Positions 1-8,820 of a DNA stretch of 64,000 nucleotides are shown one piece after another. Every line of letters starts with the position of its first letter. The stretch's first letter is position 1. The notes below the pieces were generated by a model, which saw only the letters and a program-made list of their open reading frames with translations, was not told the origin of the DNA and did not search any database. The DNA comes from Cognatilysobacter bugurensis (GTDB lineage: Bacteria > Pseudomonadota > Gammaproteobacteria > Xanthomonadales > Xanthomonadaceae): positions 310,001-374,000 of the forward strand of contig NZ_BMYD01000002.1 in NCBI RefSeq assembly GCF_014652095.1. Direction: 5' to 3'. Made by a program: the position numbers and the translations under genes.

Positions 1-299
1 AGCGTCGGCTTGAGTTGCTCCCAGATCCAGACCGACAAACGTTCGCTGGTCGGGTTCTCCAAGCCCTCGATGTCGTTGAGGTAGTGGTGGTCGAGACGGT
101 CGTAGATCGGCTGGAAAGCGCGCTTCACGTCTGCGAAATCCATGACCCAGCCGGTGTGCTCGCCGAGCTCGCCGCGCAGGTGCAACTCGATCCGGAACGA
201 ATGCCCGTGCAGGCGCGCGCACTTGTGGCCCTCGGGCACGTTCGGCAGCCGATGCGCAGACTCGATCGTGAACACCTTGAAGATGTCGACGGCGCTCAT
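1..299 (-). CDS. queD: 6-carboxytetrahydropterin synthase QueD (partial, 3' end outside window)
   Basis: The first 99 residues are visible. They match the 6-pyruvoyltetrahydropterin synthase/QueD family: an N-terminal FTIESAHRL segment supplies the first zinc histidine, and CARLHGHSF supplies the catalytic cysteine and the HxH zinc ligands. [10 protein letters not shown] and LDHHYLN follow in the usual order. QueD converts dihydroneopterin triphosphate to 6-carboxytetrahydropterin, an early step to preQ0 and queuosine tRNA modification. The ATG lies one base after the prpF stop, so it is probably the last visible gene of the acnD-prpF transcript, although its pathway is unrelated. The gene continues beyond base 1. 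Confidence 0.9.
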   Translation of the reverse strand, partial: MSAVDIFKVFTIESAHRLPNVPEGHKCARLHGHSFRIELHLRGELGEHTGWVMDFADVKRAFQPIYDRLDHHYLNDIEGLENPTSERLSVWIWEQLKPT

Positions 300-300
300 C

Positions 301-1497
301 TCAGTGCCCCTGCATCGCATCGGCCGGCACGCGCACCTGGCCTTCCATGAGCACGCGGGCACTGCGGCTCATGATCGCCTTCGTCACCGTCCACTGCCCA
401 CCGACCTGCCGGGCCTCTGCACCGACGCGCAACGTGCCCGACGGATGGCCGAACACCACTTCCGTGCGCTCGCCGCCGCCGGCCGCTTCGCTGACGAGCG
501 TGCCGGGGATCGCCGCGGCCGTCGCGATCGCGACCGAGGCCGTGCCCATCATCGCGTGGTGCAGCTTGCCCATCGACAGCGCGCGCACGAGCAGGTCGAC
601 ATCGCCTGCGCCGAGCGCCTTGCCGCTGGAGGTGACGTGCTCGACCGGCGGCGCCACCAACGCGACCTTCGGCGTGTGCTGGCGCTTCGCAGCTTCTGTC
701 ACATCGCCGATCAGGCCCATGCGCACGGCGCCCGCCGCGCGGATTGCTTCGAATTTCGCGAGCGCCGCCTTGTCTTCGTTGATCGCGCCCTGCAGCTCGG
801 CGCCGGTGTAGCCGAGGTCGGCCGCGCGCAGGAAGATCGTCGGGATGCCGGCGTTGATCATCGTGGCATCGAACGTCCCGACACCCGGCACGTCGAGCGT
901 GTCCACAAGGTTGCCGGTCGGGAACATCGAACCGCCGCCTTCGCCGTCGTCGGACGGGTCGATGAATTCGAGCTGGATTTCAGCGGCCGGGAACGTCACG
1001 CCGTCGAGTTCGAAGTCGCCGGTTTCCTGCACCTCGCCGTTCGTCACCGGCACGTGCGAAACGATCGTCTTGCCGATGTTCGCCTGCCAGATGCGCACGG
1101 TGCAGCTGCCGCTGTCCGGCACCCGGCCCGCATCGATGAGGTCGTGCGCGATCGCGAACGGGCCCACTGCCGACGACAGGTTGCCGCAGTTGCCGCTCCA
1201 GTCGACGAACGCGGTGTCGATTGACACCTGCCCGTAGAGGTAGTCGACGTCGTGATCGGGCTTGCTGGACTTCGAGATGATCACGCACTTGCTCGTGCTC
1301 GACGTCGCGCCGCCCATGCCGTCCGTGTGCTTGCCGTACGGGTCGGGCGAGCCGATCACGCGCATCAGCAGCGCATCGCGCGCCGGGCCCGGCACGCGCG
1401 CTGCTTCGGGCAGGTCGTCCAGCTGAAAGAACACGCCCTTGCTCGTGCCGCCGCGCATGTAAACGGCGGGAATGCGCAGTTGCGGTGCGTGGTTCAT
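301..1497 (-). CDS. prpF: 2-methylaconitate cis-trans isomerase PrpF
   Basis: This 398-residue protein is of normal length for PrpF. The N-terminus [13 protein letters not shown] and the following [15 protein letters not shown] and [15 protein letters not shown] segments are characteristic of this diaminopimelate-epimerase-fold family. PrpF isomerises the 2-methylaconitate released by AcnD so that aconitase B can rehydrate it, replacing PrpD in the methylcitrate cycle for propionyl-CoA disposal in the cytoplasm. The start codon overlaps the acnD stop by four bases (ATGA), which indicates translational coupling. prpB and prpC are not next to it in this window. Confidence 0.93.
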   Translation of the reverse strand: MNHAPQLRIPAVYMRGGTSKGVFFQLDDLPEAARVPGPARDALLMRVIGSPDPYGKHTDGMGGATSSTSKCVIISKSSKPDHDVDYLYGQVSIDTAFVDWSGNCGNLSSAVGPFAIAHDLIDAGRVPDSGSCTVRIWQANIGKTIVSHVPVTNGEVQETGDFELDGVTFPAAEIQLEFIDPSDDGEGGGSMFPTGNLVDTLDVPGVGTFDATMINAGIPTIFLRAADLGYTGAELQGAINEDKAALAKFEAIRAAGAVRMGLIGDVTEAAKRQHTPKVALVAPPVEHVTSSGKALGAGDVDLLVRALSMGKLHHAMMGTASVAIATAAAIPGTLVSEAAGGGERTEVVFGHPSGTLRVGAEARQVGGQWTVTKAIMSRSARVLMEGQVRVPADAMQGH

Positions 1498-4112
1498 GCC
1501 GCCGCCTTCTTGTTCGACTCGAGGAAGTCCTGCGCGAAGCGCTGCAGCACGCCCCCTGCCTCGTAGATCGAGACCTCCTCGCCGGTGTCGAGGCGGCAGG
1601 TCACCGGGACCTCGATGCGCTCGCCGCTGCGGCGGTGGATCACGAGTGTGAGCATCGCGCCCGGCGCGCGCTCACCGAGCACGTCGTAGGTTTCCGTGCC
1701 GTTGATCGCGAGCGTGTGGCGGTTCGTGCCCGGCTGGAACTCGAGCGGCAGCACGCCCATGCCGATGAGGTTCGTGCGGTGGATGCGCTCGAAGCCCTCG
1801 GCGACGATGACCTCGACGCCCGCAAGCCGCACGCCCTTGGCGGCCCAGTCGCGCGAACTGCCTTGGCCGTAGTCGGCGCCTGCGATGATGATCAGCGGCT
1901 GCTTGCGTTCCATGTAGGTCTCGATCGCCTCCCACATGCGCATGACCTGGCCCTCGGGCTCGAGGCGCGCCAGCGAACCCTGGCGCACCTTGCCGGTCTC
2001 GTCTCGCACCATCTCGTTGAAGAGCTTGGGGTTCGCAAACGTCGCCCGCTGCGCGGTGAGGTGATCGCCGCGGTGCGTTGCGTATGAATTGAAGTCCTCT
2101 TCCGGTACGCCCATCTTCGCGAGGTACGCGCCTGCGGCGGAGTCGAGCATGATCGCGTTCGACGGCGAGAGGTGGTCGGTCGTGATGTTGTCGCCGAGCA
2201 CCGCGAGCGGACGCAGCCCACGCAGCGCGCGCTCGCCCGCGAGCGCCCCTTCCCAGTACGGTGGCCGGCGGATATACGTGCTCATCGGGCGCCAGTCGTA
2301 AAGCGGGCTCGCCTTTTCGCCGTGCTCGACGCGCACGTTGAACATCGGCGTGTAGATCTTGCGGAACTGCTCGGGCTTCACCGAGGCCTTGAGCACCGCG
2401 TCGATTTCCTCATCGGAGGGCCACAGGTCCTTGAGCGTGATCGCGTCGCCCTGCGCGTCGAGGCCCAGCGCATCCTTCTCGATGTCGAAGCGGATCGTGC
2501 CCGCAATCGCATACGCGACCACGAGCGGCGGCGAGGCGAGGAACGCCTGCTTCGCATACGGGTGGATGCGGCCGTCGAAGTTGCGGTTGCCGCTGAGCAC
2601 GGCCACGGCGTACAGATCGCGCTCGACGATTGCCTGCTGGATGACCGGGTCGAGCGCACCGCTCATGCCGTTGCAGGTCGTGCATGCGAACCCGACGATG
2701 CCGAAGCCGAGTTGTTCGAGCTCAGTCGTGAGCCCGGCCTCGTCGAGGTACAGCTGCACCGCCTTCGAGCCCGGCGCGAGCGAGGTCTTGACCCACGGCT
2801 TGCGCACGAGGCCGGCGCGGTTCGCGTTGCGGGCGAGCAGGGCGGCGGCAATCACGTTGCGCGGATTGCTCGTGTTCGTGCAGCTCGTGATCGCGGCGAT
2901 GATCACCGCACCGTCGGGCAGCAGGCCCTGCGCTTCCTGTTCACGCGCGAGCGTGAGGTCGCCGGCGATGCCGCGGGCGAGGAGCTCGCTCGTGGCCACG
3001 CGCGCATGCGGGTTCGACGGCCCGGCCATCGTGCGCACCACGCTCGACAGGTCGAACGTGAGCGTGCGCTCGTACTGCGCGGTGACGAGCGCATCGGCCC
3101 ACAGCCCGGCGGTCTTCGCATATGTCTCGACGAGCGCGATCTGCTCGTCGGTGCGGCCGGTCAGGCGCAGGTAGTCGAGCGTGTTGTCGTCGATGAAGAA
3201 CATCGCCGCCGTCGCGCCGTACTCGGGCGCCATGTTCGAGATCGTCGCGCGGTCGCCGAGCGTGAGCGCGGCCGCGCCTTCGCCGCGGAACTCGAGATAC
3301 GCGCCGACGACCCTCTGCTGGCGCAGGAATTCGGTCAGCGACAGCACGATGTCGGTCGCGGTGATGCCCGGCTGTGGCTTGCCCGTGAGTTCGACCGCGA
3401 CGATATCGGGCAGCCGCATCCACGACGCGCGGCCGAGCATGACGCTCTCCGCCTCGAGCCCGCCGACGCCGATCGCGATCACGCCGAGCGCATCGACGTG
3501 CGGCGTGTGGCTGTCGGTGCCGACGCAGGTGTCGGGGAACGCGACGCCGTCCTGCACGTAGATCACCGGGCTCATTTTCTCCAGGTTGATCTGATGCATG
3601 ATCCCGTTGCCCGGCGGGATTACGTCGACGTTCTCGAACGCGTGCTTCGTCCACTCGATGAAGTGGAACCGGTCCTCGTTGCGCCGGTCCTCGATTGCGC
3701 GGTTCTTGGTGAACGCGTCCGGATCGAAGCCGCCGCACTCGACGGCGAGCGAGTGGTCGACGATGAGCTGCACCGGCACGACCGGATTCACGGCCGCCGG
3801 GTCACCGCCCTGCTCGGCGATCGCATCGCGCAGGCCGGCCAGATCCACGAGCGCGGTCTGGCCGAGGATGTCGTGGCAGACCACGCGCGCAGGGAACCAT
3901 GGGAAGTCGAGGTCGCGGCGGCGCTCGATGAGCTGGATCAGGTAATCGCGCAGCTTCACGGGCTCGGCGCGGCGAACGAGATTTTCGGCGTGCACGCGCG
4001 CGGTGTAGGGCAGCGTGTCCCAGGCGCCCGGCCGAATTGCGTCCACGGCGGCGCGCGCGTCGAAGTAGTCGAGCGAGGTACCCGGCAGGGGCTTGCGGTG
4101 GTTGGAGTTCAT
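1494..4112 (-). CDS. acnD: Fe/S-dependent 2-methylisocitrate dehydratase AcnD
   Basis: This 872-residue aconitase-family protein has the [4Fe-4S] ligand motifs SCTNTSNP and FACTTCNG and the C-terminal swivel domain with QGSSRDWAAKG. The pairing with PrpF, plus the AcnD-like N-terminus (LPGTSLDYFDARAAVDAI), separates it from housekeeping AcnA. It dehydrates 2-methylcitrate in the methylcitrate cycle. I chose the ATG at 4112 because the 20 upstream in-frame residues are arginine/proline-rich and do not resemble the family. It is the first gene of its visible operon: no prpC, prpB or prpR lies upstream within 700 bases, unlike the usual arrangement. Confidence 0.92.
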   Translation of the reverse strand: MNSNHRKPLPGTSLDYFDARAAVDAIRPGAWDTLPYTARVHAENLVRRAEPVKLRDYLIQLIERRRDLDFPWFPARVVCHDILGQTALVDLAGLRDAIAEQGGDPAAVNPVVPVQLIVDHSLAVECGGFDPDAFTKNRAIEDRRNEDRFHFIEWTKHAFENVDVIPPGNGIMHQINLEKMSPVIYVQDGVAFPDTCVGTDSHTPHVDALGVIAIGVGGLEAESVMLGRASWMRLPDIVAVELTGKPQPGITATDIVLSLTEFLRQQRVVGAYLEFRGEGAAALTLGDRATISNMAPEYGATAAMFFIDDNTLDYLRLTGRTDEQIALVETYAKTAGLWADALVTAQYERTLTFDLSSVVRTMAGPSNPHARVATSELLARGIAGDLTLAREQEAQGLLPDGAVIIAAITSCTNTSNPRNVIAAALLARNANRAGLVRKPWVKTSLAPGSKAVQLYLDEAGLTTELEQLGFGIVGFACTTCNGMSGALDPVIQQAIVERDLYAVAVLSGNRNFDGRIHPYAKQAFLASPPLVVAYAIAGTIRFDIEKDALGLDAQGDAITLKDLWPSDEEIDAVLKASVKPEQFRKIYTPMFNVRVEHGEKASPLYDWRPMSTYIRRPPYWEGALAGERALRGLRPLAVLGDNITTDHLSPSNAIMLDSAAGAYLAKMGVPEEDFNSYATHRGDHLTAQRATFANPKLFNEMVRDETGKVRQGSLARLEPEGQVMRMWEAIETYMERKQPLIIIAGADYGQGSSRDWAAKGVRLAGVEVIVAEGFERIHRTNLIGMGVLPLEFQPGTNRHTLAINGTETYDVLGERAPGAMLTLVIHRRSGERIEVPVTCRLDTGEEVSIYEAGGVLQRFAQDFLESNKKAAA

Positions 4113-4439
4113 GGCAGCTCGGGTCAGGAAGAAGGGCCGCAACCGGGCGGGTCGCCGGCGGCATCGGTGCAAGTTGCAGGGGCGTCGGCCGCGACCGGGC
4201 CGGGCAGGCGACGGAGCGGCGGGTGACCGGCGATTTTACCTGCTGGGTCCCCACCGCGGCCTGAGCCGGCGCCGGGCTGCCCAATCGGGCGCGCTGGCAA
4301 CCTGGCGCGCGCGAATCCGGCCTCGCCGCGCTCCGGGTCGGCCGTCGCGCCGAGCGGGTGTCTAGCCGGTTCAGGGTGGCCCGGGGCCTCTACGGTCGCG
4401 CCAGAACTTTTCTTGTGGTCGAGCTTTCAGCGTCGCGAC
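4113..4439. other. Intergenic region upstream of acnD
   Basis: About 330 bases separate the acnD start from the degraded zinc-ribbon gene. The sequence is GC-rich and should hold the acnD promoter, but I see no convincing -35/-10 pair, no operator and no coding sequence with recognisable protein features. The open frames here are shadows of high GC content. Confidence 0.5.
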
Positions 4440-4702
4440 ATGCGCGGCGCCGACGGTATCGACGCGGCTAGGCCGGGTTCCGGCGCGCCGAATCCTGCGG
4501 CGCGCCCGTGCTGTCCACGCTGCAGCATTCCACTGTTCCGTATGGTCGCCGCAGGTCAGCCGCACATCGGATACGAGTCCTGCGGCCTGTGCCATGGGTC
4601 TATTTCGATGCCGGTGAGTTCCGCGACTTTTCCGACGAAACGCCGCAGGAAAAGCTCAGCGAGCAGATGCGCCGCGTGCGAGCGTTCGTCACTGCGGGGT
4701 AG
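4440..4702 (+). pseudogene. Frameshifted zinc-ribbon (zf-TFIIB-like) protein
   Basis: Two frames together read as one small zinc-ribbon protein. The first frame encodes CCPRCSIPLFRM and then ESCGLCHG, ending at about 4598. The next frame continues with VYFDAGEFRDFSDET and stops at 4702. The zf-TFIIB family has CPRC, a spacer, CxxCxG and then a WFDxGEL-like tail, exactly this order. One extra G in the GGG run at 4596-4598 would restore a continuous CHGVYFDAGEF reading. The start is uncertain: the in-frame ATG at 4440 is the nearest, but the conserved part begins near 4509. The cause could be a real decay mutation or a base-calling error in the homopolymer. Confidence 0.6.
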
Positions 4703-4858
4703 AGGCGCAGCATTTGTAGACGTCTGCCTTCCCGCGGCGGCCATGTCCCCTCGGGCAGCGCCTCAATGCACTGGCGTCTATGAGGCGCCCAGGGGGGGCT
4801 TGCAGCGAGCTGCTGGGGTGCTCAGGGAAAAGGATCGGTGCTCCCACGCGCCAGCGGA

Positions 4859-5599
4859 CTAGCCTCTCGTGCCCGGCTGCCCGAATCTGACGTGGAACCC
4901 GGCCGTGCCGCGGGTGGTGAACATCATGCGGACTTCGTAGTTGTCCTCATCCAGTTTCATCACTCGAGTCGACATCGAAGGCATCGGCAAGCGATTGGGC
5001 GAATGCAGCTCGCCGGACCAACGGCTGACCCAGTCCGCATCTGGCGCGCGAATCGAGCCTACGCACACGTTCGTCGCGCACCCGAAGCGGTCTAGCCGGG
5101 CTGGCGCATTAACGGCGCGGAGTGCGTCTTCGATCTCCATGCGGTAAGCCTCTTCGAGCTCGACCCCTTGTGCGCCGCCCTCGACGCGCAGGCTTGCAAC
5201 TTCGCGGTCGAAATCCTTCGAGTCCATTAACTCGGCCACCCCGTCGTTGAGTAGCCCGTCAGTAAAGAATCGTGCCTCTGACGGGCCGTAGTCATGTGGC
5301 GCCGGCGCTCCCGAGCTCTGGTCTGTGGCAGACGGAGCGGTTACGGGCGTGGCCGCCAGGACTTCACGTGCTGCGGCCGGTAGAGGAGCCCGGGTGAATT
5401 GCGCCGGCGCCTCGCCTCCAGACACATGGCGGGACCTCGCCGGCGCCGCTGATCCGAACGGAGTTGCCGCCGCGGGGGCGGCTGCGCCGGACGGCGCCGG
5501 AGCATTTCCGTCAGTCGCTGAATAGGTCGAGTATGCGTGCATGAGCCCAGCGCCAAGCACAAACGCAGCTCCGGCCCCTACTAGATTTCGAATATTCAA
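4859..5599 (-). CDS. Hypothetical envelope protein with N-terminal membrane anchor
   Basis: I do not recognise this 246-residue protein. It begins with a short hydrophobic stretch (NLVGAGAAFVLGAGLMHAY) that looks like an uncleaved anchor or signal. A low-complexity Ala/Pro/Ser linker of about 80 residues follows, then a folded C-terminal part containing a cysteine pair (GCATNVCVGSI). The start is a TTG placed eight bases after GGGAG, a better ribosome site than the upstream ATG, whose extra 19 residues are very basic. The charged C-terminal domain probably lies in the periplasm. Neighbouring genes give no functional clue. Confidence 0.65.
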   Translation of the reverse strand: MNIRNLVGAGAAFVLGAGLMHAYSTYSATDGNAPAPSGAAAPAAATPFGSAAPARSRHVSGGEAPAQFTRAPLPAAAREVLAATPVTAPSATDQSSGAPAPHDYGPSEARFFTDGLLNDGVAELMDSKDFDREVASLRVEGGAQGVELEEAYRMEIEDALRAVNAPARLDRFGCATNVCVGSIRAPDADWVSRWSGELHSPNRLPMPSMSTRVMKLDEDNYEVRMMFTTRGTAGFHVRFGQPGTRG

Positions 5600-6449
5600 C
5601 TTCTCAGCTCCCTTCCTTGTGGATTCGCGCGCGTCCGAGCGAAAAGCTCTCGCCAAATTCCGCTTGCTCGGACGCTCTTCAAACGTGCCTTTGCCCGTGC
5701 GCAGCCTGCCGCATTTGCGTCTCGCTGGCGAGTCGCCGTTCGGACAGAAACTGCGAGGTGGCTCGATAGATCGGGCGAGCCGAACTCGCCCGTGCTCAAG
5801 TCCTCCGGCACGCGATGCGAATGAGTGAGGGGCTTGTGCGTGCGGTTCCGTGGGTAGTCAGCCGTCTCGCAGAGCCCAACACGCATAAACCCTGTTCATC
5901 CGCGGCATTTAAGGAGCCTGTCCAACCTTTCGTCCGCGCACAAAAATTCGCAGAGCTTGCGGACTCGGATGGTCGGCCGCGTGGTGGTTCTGCCAGCGGA
6001 ATTTACGCGGTTGAGCGCGGAACTAAGAAAGACAACTTTCGGCGGATCGCTTCCTTACCTCGGCTCTGCAGTGGGCACCAAGGTGCAGATGCTGCAGAAA
6101 CCAAGCACGCGGCGGTCCGGCGAATGTTTGCCTATCGGCAACGCCGAGGTGGTCCCGGTCGACTCCGCGTCGTCGTAGTCTGAGTATCTGCCACTGCTGG
6201 GTGCGGTTGCGCGATCCCGAGCGTGGCTACAGCTGTCTATCCTGGGACGTAAAAAAACGGGTTAGAAAACTGGGTCAGCGTCAGTTCTATAGTGCCTCGC
6301 TTAGATGGCCGGCGCGTGAGCGAACCCCGCATGGCGAGTGCTGCGCTAAGGGCGGCGCAGCTGAGGAGCAGCGAGACTGTGTCCGAGCCTTGCACTTCGC
6401 GTGCGCGCAATTCAGCTGGGTCGGTCCAACTAACCGGCGGTAATAAGAA
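5600..6449. other. 850-base region without a recognisable gene
   Basis: This stretch has lower coding quality than its surroundings and visibly more A/T in places (for example around 5880-6060 and 6240-6290). Short open frames exist, such as one ending at 6178, but none shows a family motif, signal peptide or good ribosome site. It probably holds the promoter of the gene starting at 5599 (minus strand) and perhaps gene remnants. Confidence 0.4.
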
Positions 6450-6962
6450 ATGAGGTCGGCCTATCATTGGTCCGACGTATCCCTGTGGCCCACTCTGCCG
6501 CCTCCCGAGGAGTTGACCTGTAAATGCGCCTGTTCTGTAGCCTTTTTCATTCTGGCTGCTCCATTTGCCGCCCTATGCGTGGAGCAGAGCGAGGTGGAAT
6601 GCCTGCAATCAGTTGGGCAGGCCTACAGCCTCTTCCAGATTCGGCCGGCGTCCTCGATACGGGGCGACTTCAACAGGGACGGTCATGGCGACTGGGCCAG
6701 CCTCATGGATCGCAAGGCACCGCCCGCGAAGGCTGCCATCGGCGTTTGCCTTTCCGGCGAACCCAGGCCGCTGCTGATCCCCAGTGAGCACGGGTTGACG
6801 GGCATCGCGATGAAAGCGAAGGGCTCCCGGCACAACGACCTCATCAAGGATATGAGCGGCGTTTTCGAGCGCGACGCCATATCGGTCAACGATGGGAGCG
6901 GAAATCGCTGGAGCTATATCCTGCGTGCGGGCACGTTTGCGCGGATTGCCGATCGCGACTGA
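6450..6962 (+). CDS. Hypothetical secreted protein with a calcium-loop-like motif
   Basis: The frame encodes up to 170 residues. A hydrophobic segment (SVAFFILAAPFAALC) resembles a signal peptide but starts about 28 residues in. It is followed by a mature part with GDFNRDGHGDWASLM, an FG-GAP/dockerin-like acidic loop, and a few cysteines. A better-placed start is the ATG at 6524, behind GAGGAG, but it is in another frame. Dropping one T from the TTTTT run near 6541 would join its first codons to the hydrophobic segment and give a normal signal peptide. So the true N-terminus, and whether the gene is intact, are uncertain. Function unknown. Confidence 0.5.
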   Translation: MRSAYHWSDVSLWPTLPPPEELTCKCACSVAFFILAAPFAALCVEQSEVECLQSVGQAYSLFQIRPASSIRGDFNRDGHGDWASLMDRKAPPAKAAIGVCLSGEPRPLLIPSEHGLTGIAMKAKGSRHNDLIKDMSGVFERDAISVNDGSGNRWSYILRAGTFARIADRD

Positions 6963-7092
6963 GCTGAGTCCACCGAGTCCCGCCCTGCGACTCGGTCCAG
7001 CCGCATTGTCAGCGCTGCCCGGAGAGCAACGGCGGGAGCTGCCGCGCCGGCTGCCTTGGTGCCCAAAGCGACCGAGCGCGCAGTCCAGGCAC

Positions 7093-7118
7093 AAAAAAGC
7101 CCGCAAATTCGCGGGCTT
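7093..7118 (-). terminator. Rho-independent terminator after tRNA-Met
   Basis: On the minus strand an eight-base-pair stem (AAGCCCGC with GCGGGCTT) and six-base loop are followed by a run of T. It lies 16 bases after the tRNA 3' end, in the right orientation to terminate the tRNA transcript. Confidence 0.9.
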
Positions 7119-7133
7119 AAATGGTCTCTCGCA

Positions 7134-7210
7134 TGGTGGCTATGGGTGGACTCGAACCACCGACCCCAGCATTATGAGTGCTGTGCTCTAACCGGCTGAG
7201 CTACATAGCC
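7134..7210 (-). tRNA. tRNA-Met (CAT), elongator type
   Basis: The minus strand folds into a full cloverleaf of 77 bases including an encoded CCA end. The acceptor stem is GGCTATG/CATAGCC, the D-arm is GCTC/GAGC, the anticodon loop CTCATAA carries CAT, and the T-arm is GGTGG TTCGAGT CCACC. The sequence is much closer to the elongator tRNA-Met of gammaproteobacteria (GGCTAnGTAGCTCAG start, GCACTCATAATGC arm) than to tRNA-Ile2 or initiator tRNA, so I assign elongator Met. Confidence 0.95.
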
Positions 7211-7341
7211 TCGCGGAGAACCGCCAATTCTTCATGCGCGAGCGCGGGCTGTCAATCGCCGGCGTGTGGCTTGTCGGGGTCGGGGCCGCGTGGCAGAGTC
7301 GAAGCCAGCGACGCAAGTCAGTCCTTTCGGGGGTCCGCATC

Positions 7342-7926
7342 GTGATCGATCCGGACGGTTACCGCCCCAATGTCGGCATCGTGTTGATGAAGCCCGACGG
7401 GCGCCTGTTCTGGGCGCGCCGGGTCAATCGCGACGGCTGGCAGTTCCCACAGGGCGGGATGAACAGCGATGAGACGCCGCTCGAGGCGATGTACCGCGAG
7501 CTGCGCGAAGAAACCGGCCTGCTGCCGGAACACGTCGAAGTGCTGGGCGCGACCCCCGGCTGGCTGCGCTACCGGCTGCCGTCGCGCGCGATCCGCCGGC
7601 ACGACCGCCTCGTCTGCATCGGCCAGAAACAGGTCTGGTTCCTGCTCAAGCTCACCGGCGACGAATCCGCGCTGCGGCTCGACCTCACCGACAAGCCCGA
7701 GTTCGACCATTGGCGCTGGGTCGAGTTCTGGTACCCGGTCGAGCACGTGGTGACGTTCAAGCGCGAGGTCTACTGGAGCGCGCTGCGCCACCTCGCGCAG
7801 TTCGCGCGCCTCGCCGTTGGCGCCCAGGCGGTGCCGCCCCCGCGACCGGAGCTTGCGCCCGTGCGCCCGGACCGCCGATTCGGCCCGGGCCGTCCGCCGG
7901 GCAGGCCGGCGGCCGATTCAGCCTAG
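7342..7926 (+). CDS. rppH: RNA pyrophosphohydrolase RppH (Nudix)
   Basis: This 194-residue Nudix hydrolase starts with [14 protein letters not shown] and continues [14 protein letters not shown], the RppH signature. The Nudix box is complete: GG, then E at the expected spacing, then RELREETGL. RppH removes pyrophosphate from 5'-triphosphorylated mRNA and starts RNA decay in the cytoplasm. I use the GTG at 7342 because it aligns with the MID start of known RppH and follows a GGGGG ribosome site. The frame is open further upstream to 7234 but that part is not family-like. The C-terminal 40 residues are a Pro/Arg-rich tail not found in shorter homologues. Confidence 0.93.
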   Translation: MIDPDGYRPNVGIVLMKPDGRLFWARRVNRDGWQFPQGGMNSDETPLEAMYRELREETGLLPEHVEVLGATPGWLRYRLPSRAIRRHDRLVCIGQKQVWFLLKLTGDESALRLDLTDKPEFDHWRWVEFWYPVEHVVTFKREVYWSALRHLAQFARLAVGAQAVPPPRPELAPVRPDRRFGPGRPPGRPAADSA

Positions 7927-7942
7927 CCGGCTGTTCGCGATT

Positions 7943-7961
7943 GACACTGATTCGCATTCGT
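7943..7961 (-). promoter_or_regulatory. Putative Fur site upstream of bfd
   Basis: Read on the minus strand, ACGAATGCGAATCAGTGTC matches the classical 19-base Fur consensus at 12 positions. It overlaps TTGACA (7941-7946), a possible -35 box for bfd, whose ATG is 57 bases downstream. bfd is a common Fur target. No experimental support; the match is moderate. Confidence 0.5.
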
Positions 7962-8017
7962 GGCGGAATGGGGCTGCGGTCGAACCGCCGCGCCCGTCCC
8001 TTATCGGACCGCCCCGT

Positions 8018-8215
8018 ATGTACGTCTGCCTCTGCAACGGTGTCACCGACCGCGACATCCTCCAGGCCGCCGAAGCCGGCTGTCGCACGGTGTCCGAACT
8101 GACGATGCGCACCGGCGCCGGCGCGAACTGCGGCAGTTGCCTCGAGATGGCCGCGGAACTCATCGCTGACGTGCACGCGCGTCGCGACCTGCCGATGCTG
8201 CAGAACGCCGCCTGA
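8018..8215 (+). CDS. bfd: Bacterioferritin-associated ferredoxin Bfd
   Basis: This 65-residue protein has the Bfd [2Fe-2S] ligand pattern Cys4-x-Cys6 and Cys38-x2-Cys41 (VCLCNGVTD and NCGSCLEM). Bfd passes electrons to the haem of bacterioferritin so that stored ferric iron can be released. bfr follows 134 bases downstream on the same strand, supporting the call. The start is fixed by the conserved MYVCLCNG N-terminus. Confidence 0.95.
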   Translation: MYVCLCNGVTDRDILQAAEAGCRTVSELTMRTGAGANCGSCLEMAAELIADVHARRDLPMLQNAA

Positions 8216-8349
8216 CGCGCGGTCACTGCTGCCAGCCTCTTCCGTTGCCGCGCCCATGCGCGGCCCTGCGGGGATGCACTCGATTCGCGTTCCGTCATCG
8301 ATCGCGGATCGTCGTTAGAGTGCCCGCGTTCCCCCCAGGAGTTCCGGAC

Positions 8350-8820
8350 ATGAAAGGCGACCCGAAGGTCATCGAATACCTCAACCGCGCGCTCTACAAC
8401 GAGCTCACGGCGATCAACCAGTACTTCCTGCACGCCAAGATGCTGAAGACTTGGGGCCTGAAAGAGCTGGCCGATCACGAGTATCACGAGTCGATCGACG
8501 AGATGAAGCACGCGGACAAGTTGTCCGAGCGCATCCTCTTCCTCGACGGCCTGCCGAACTTCCAGGCCCTTGGCAAGCTGCGCATCGGCGAGAACGTGCG
8601 TGAGCTGCTCGGCTGCGATCTCGCCCTCGAGTACGAAGGCCTGCCGGTGCTTCGCGAGGCGATCGCGCACTGCGAGTCGGTCAGCGATTTCGTGAGCCGC
8701 AAGCTGTTCGCGGACATCCTCGAGTCCGAGGAAGAGCACATCGACTGGATCGAGACGCAGCTCGCGCTGATGGATCGCCTCGGCGACCAGGTCTACCTCG
8801 GCACCAAGATCGAGCGCTGA
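8350..8820 (+). CDS. bfr: Bacterioferritin
   Basis: The 156-residue sequence has every ferroxidase ligand at the canonical position: Glu18, Tyr25, Glu51, His54, Glu94, Glu127 and His130. Met52, the axial haem ligand that distinguishes bacterioferritin from ferritin, is also present. The protein forms a 24-subunit cage that oxidises and stores iron. The ATG follows AGGAG at a good distance. It forms a functional pair with bfd just upstream. Confidence 0.97.
   Translation: MKGDPKVIEYLNRALYNELTAINQYFLHAKMLKTWGLKELADHEYHESIDEMKHADKLSERILFLDGLPNFQALGKLRIGENVRELLGCDLALEYEGLPVLREAIAHCESVSDFVSRKLFADILESEEEHIDWIETQLALMDRLGDQVYLGTKIER

Noticed and set aside
2172-4226. A 684-codon plus-strand open frame
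   Set aside because: Antisense shadow of acnD.
5957-6178. A 73-codon plus-strand frame with less biased composition
   Set aside because: No ribosome site, signal or family resemblance; kept as part of the unassigned region.
7134-7210. tRNA as a possible integration site for a mobile element
   Set aside because: No integrase, no repeated tRNA 3' end found nearby; flanking genes are housekeeping.
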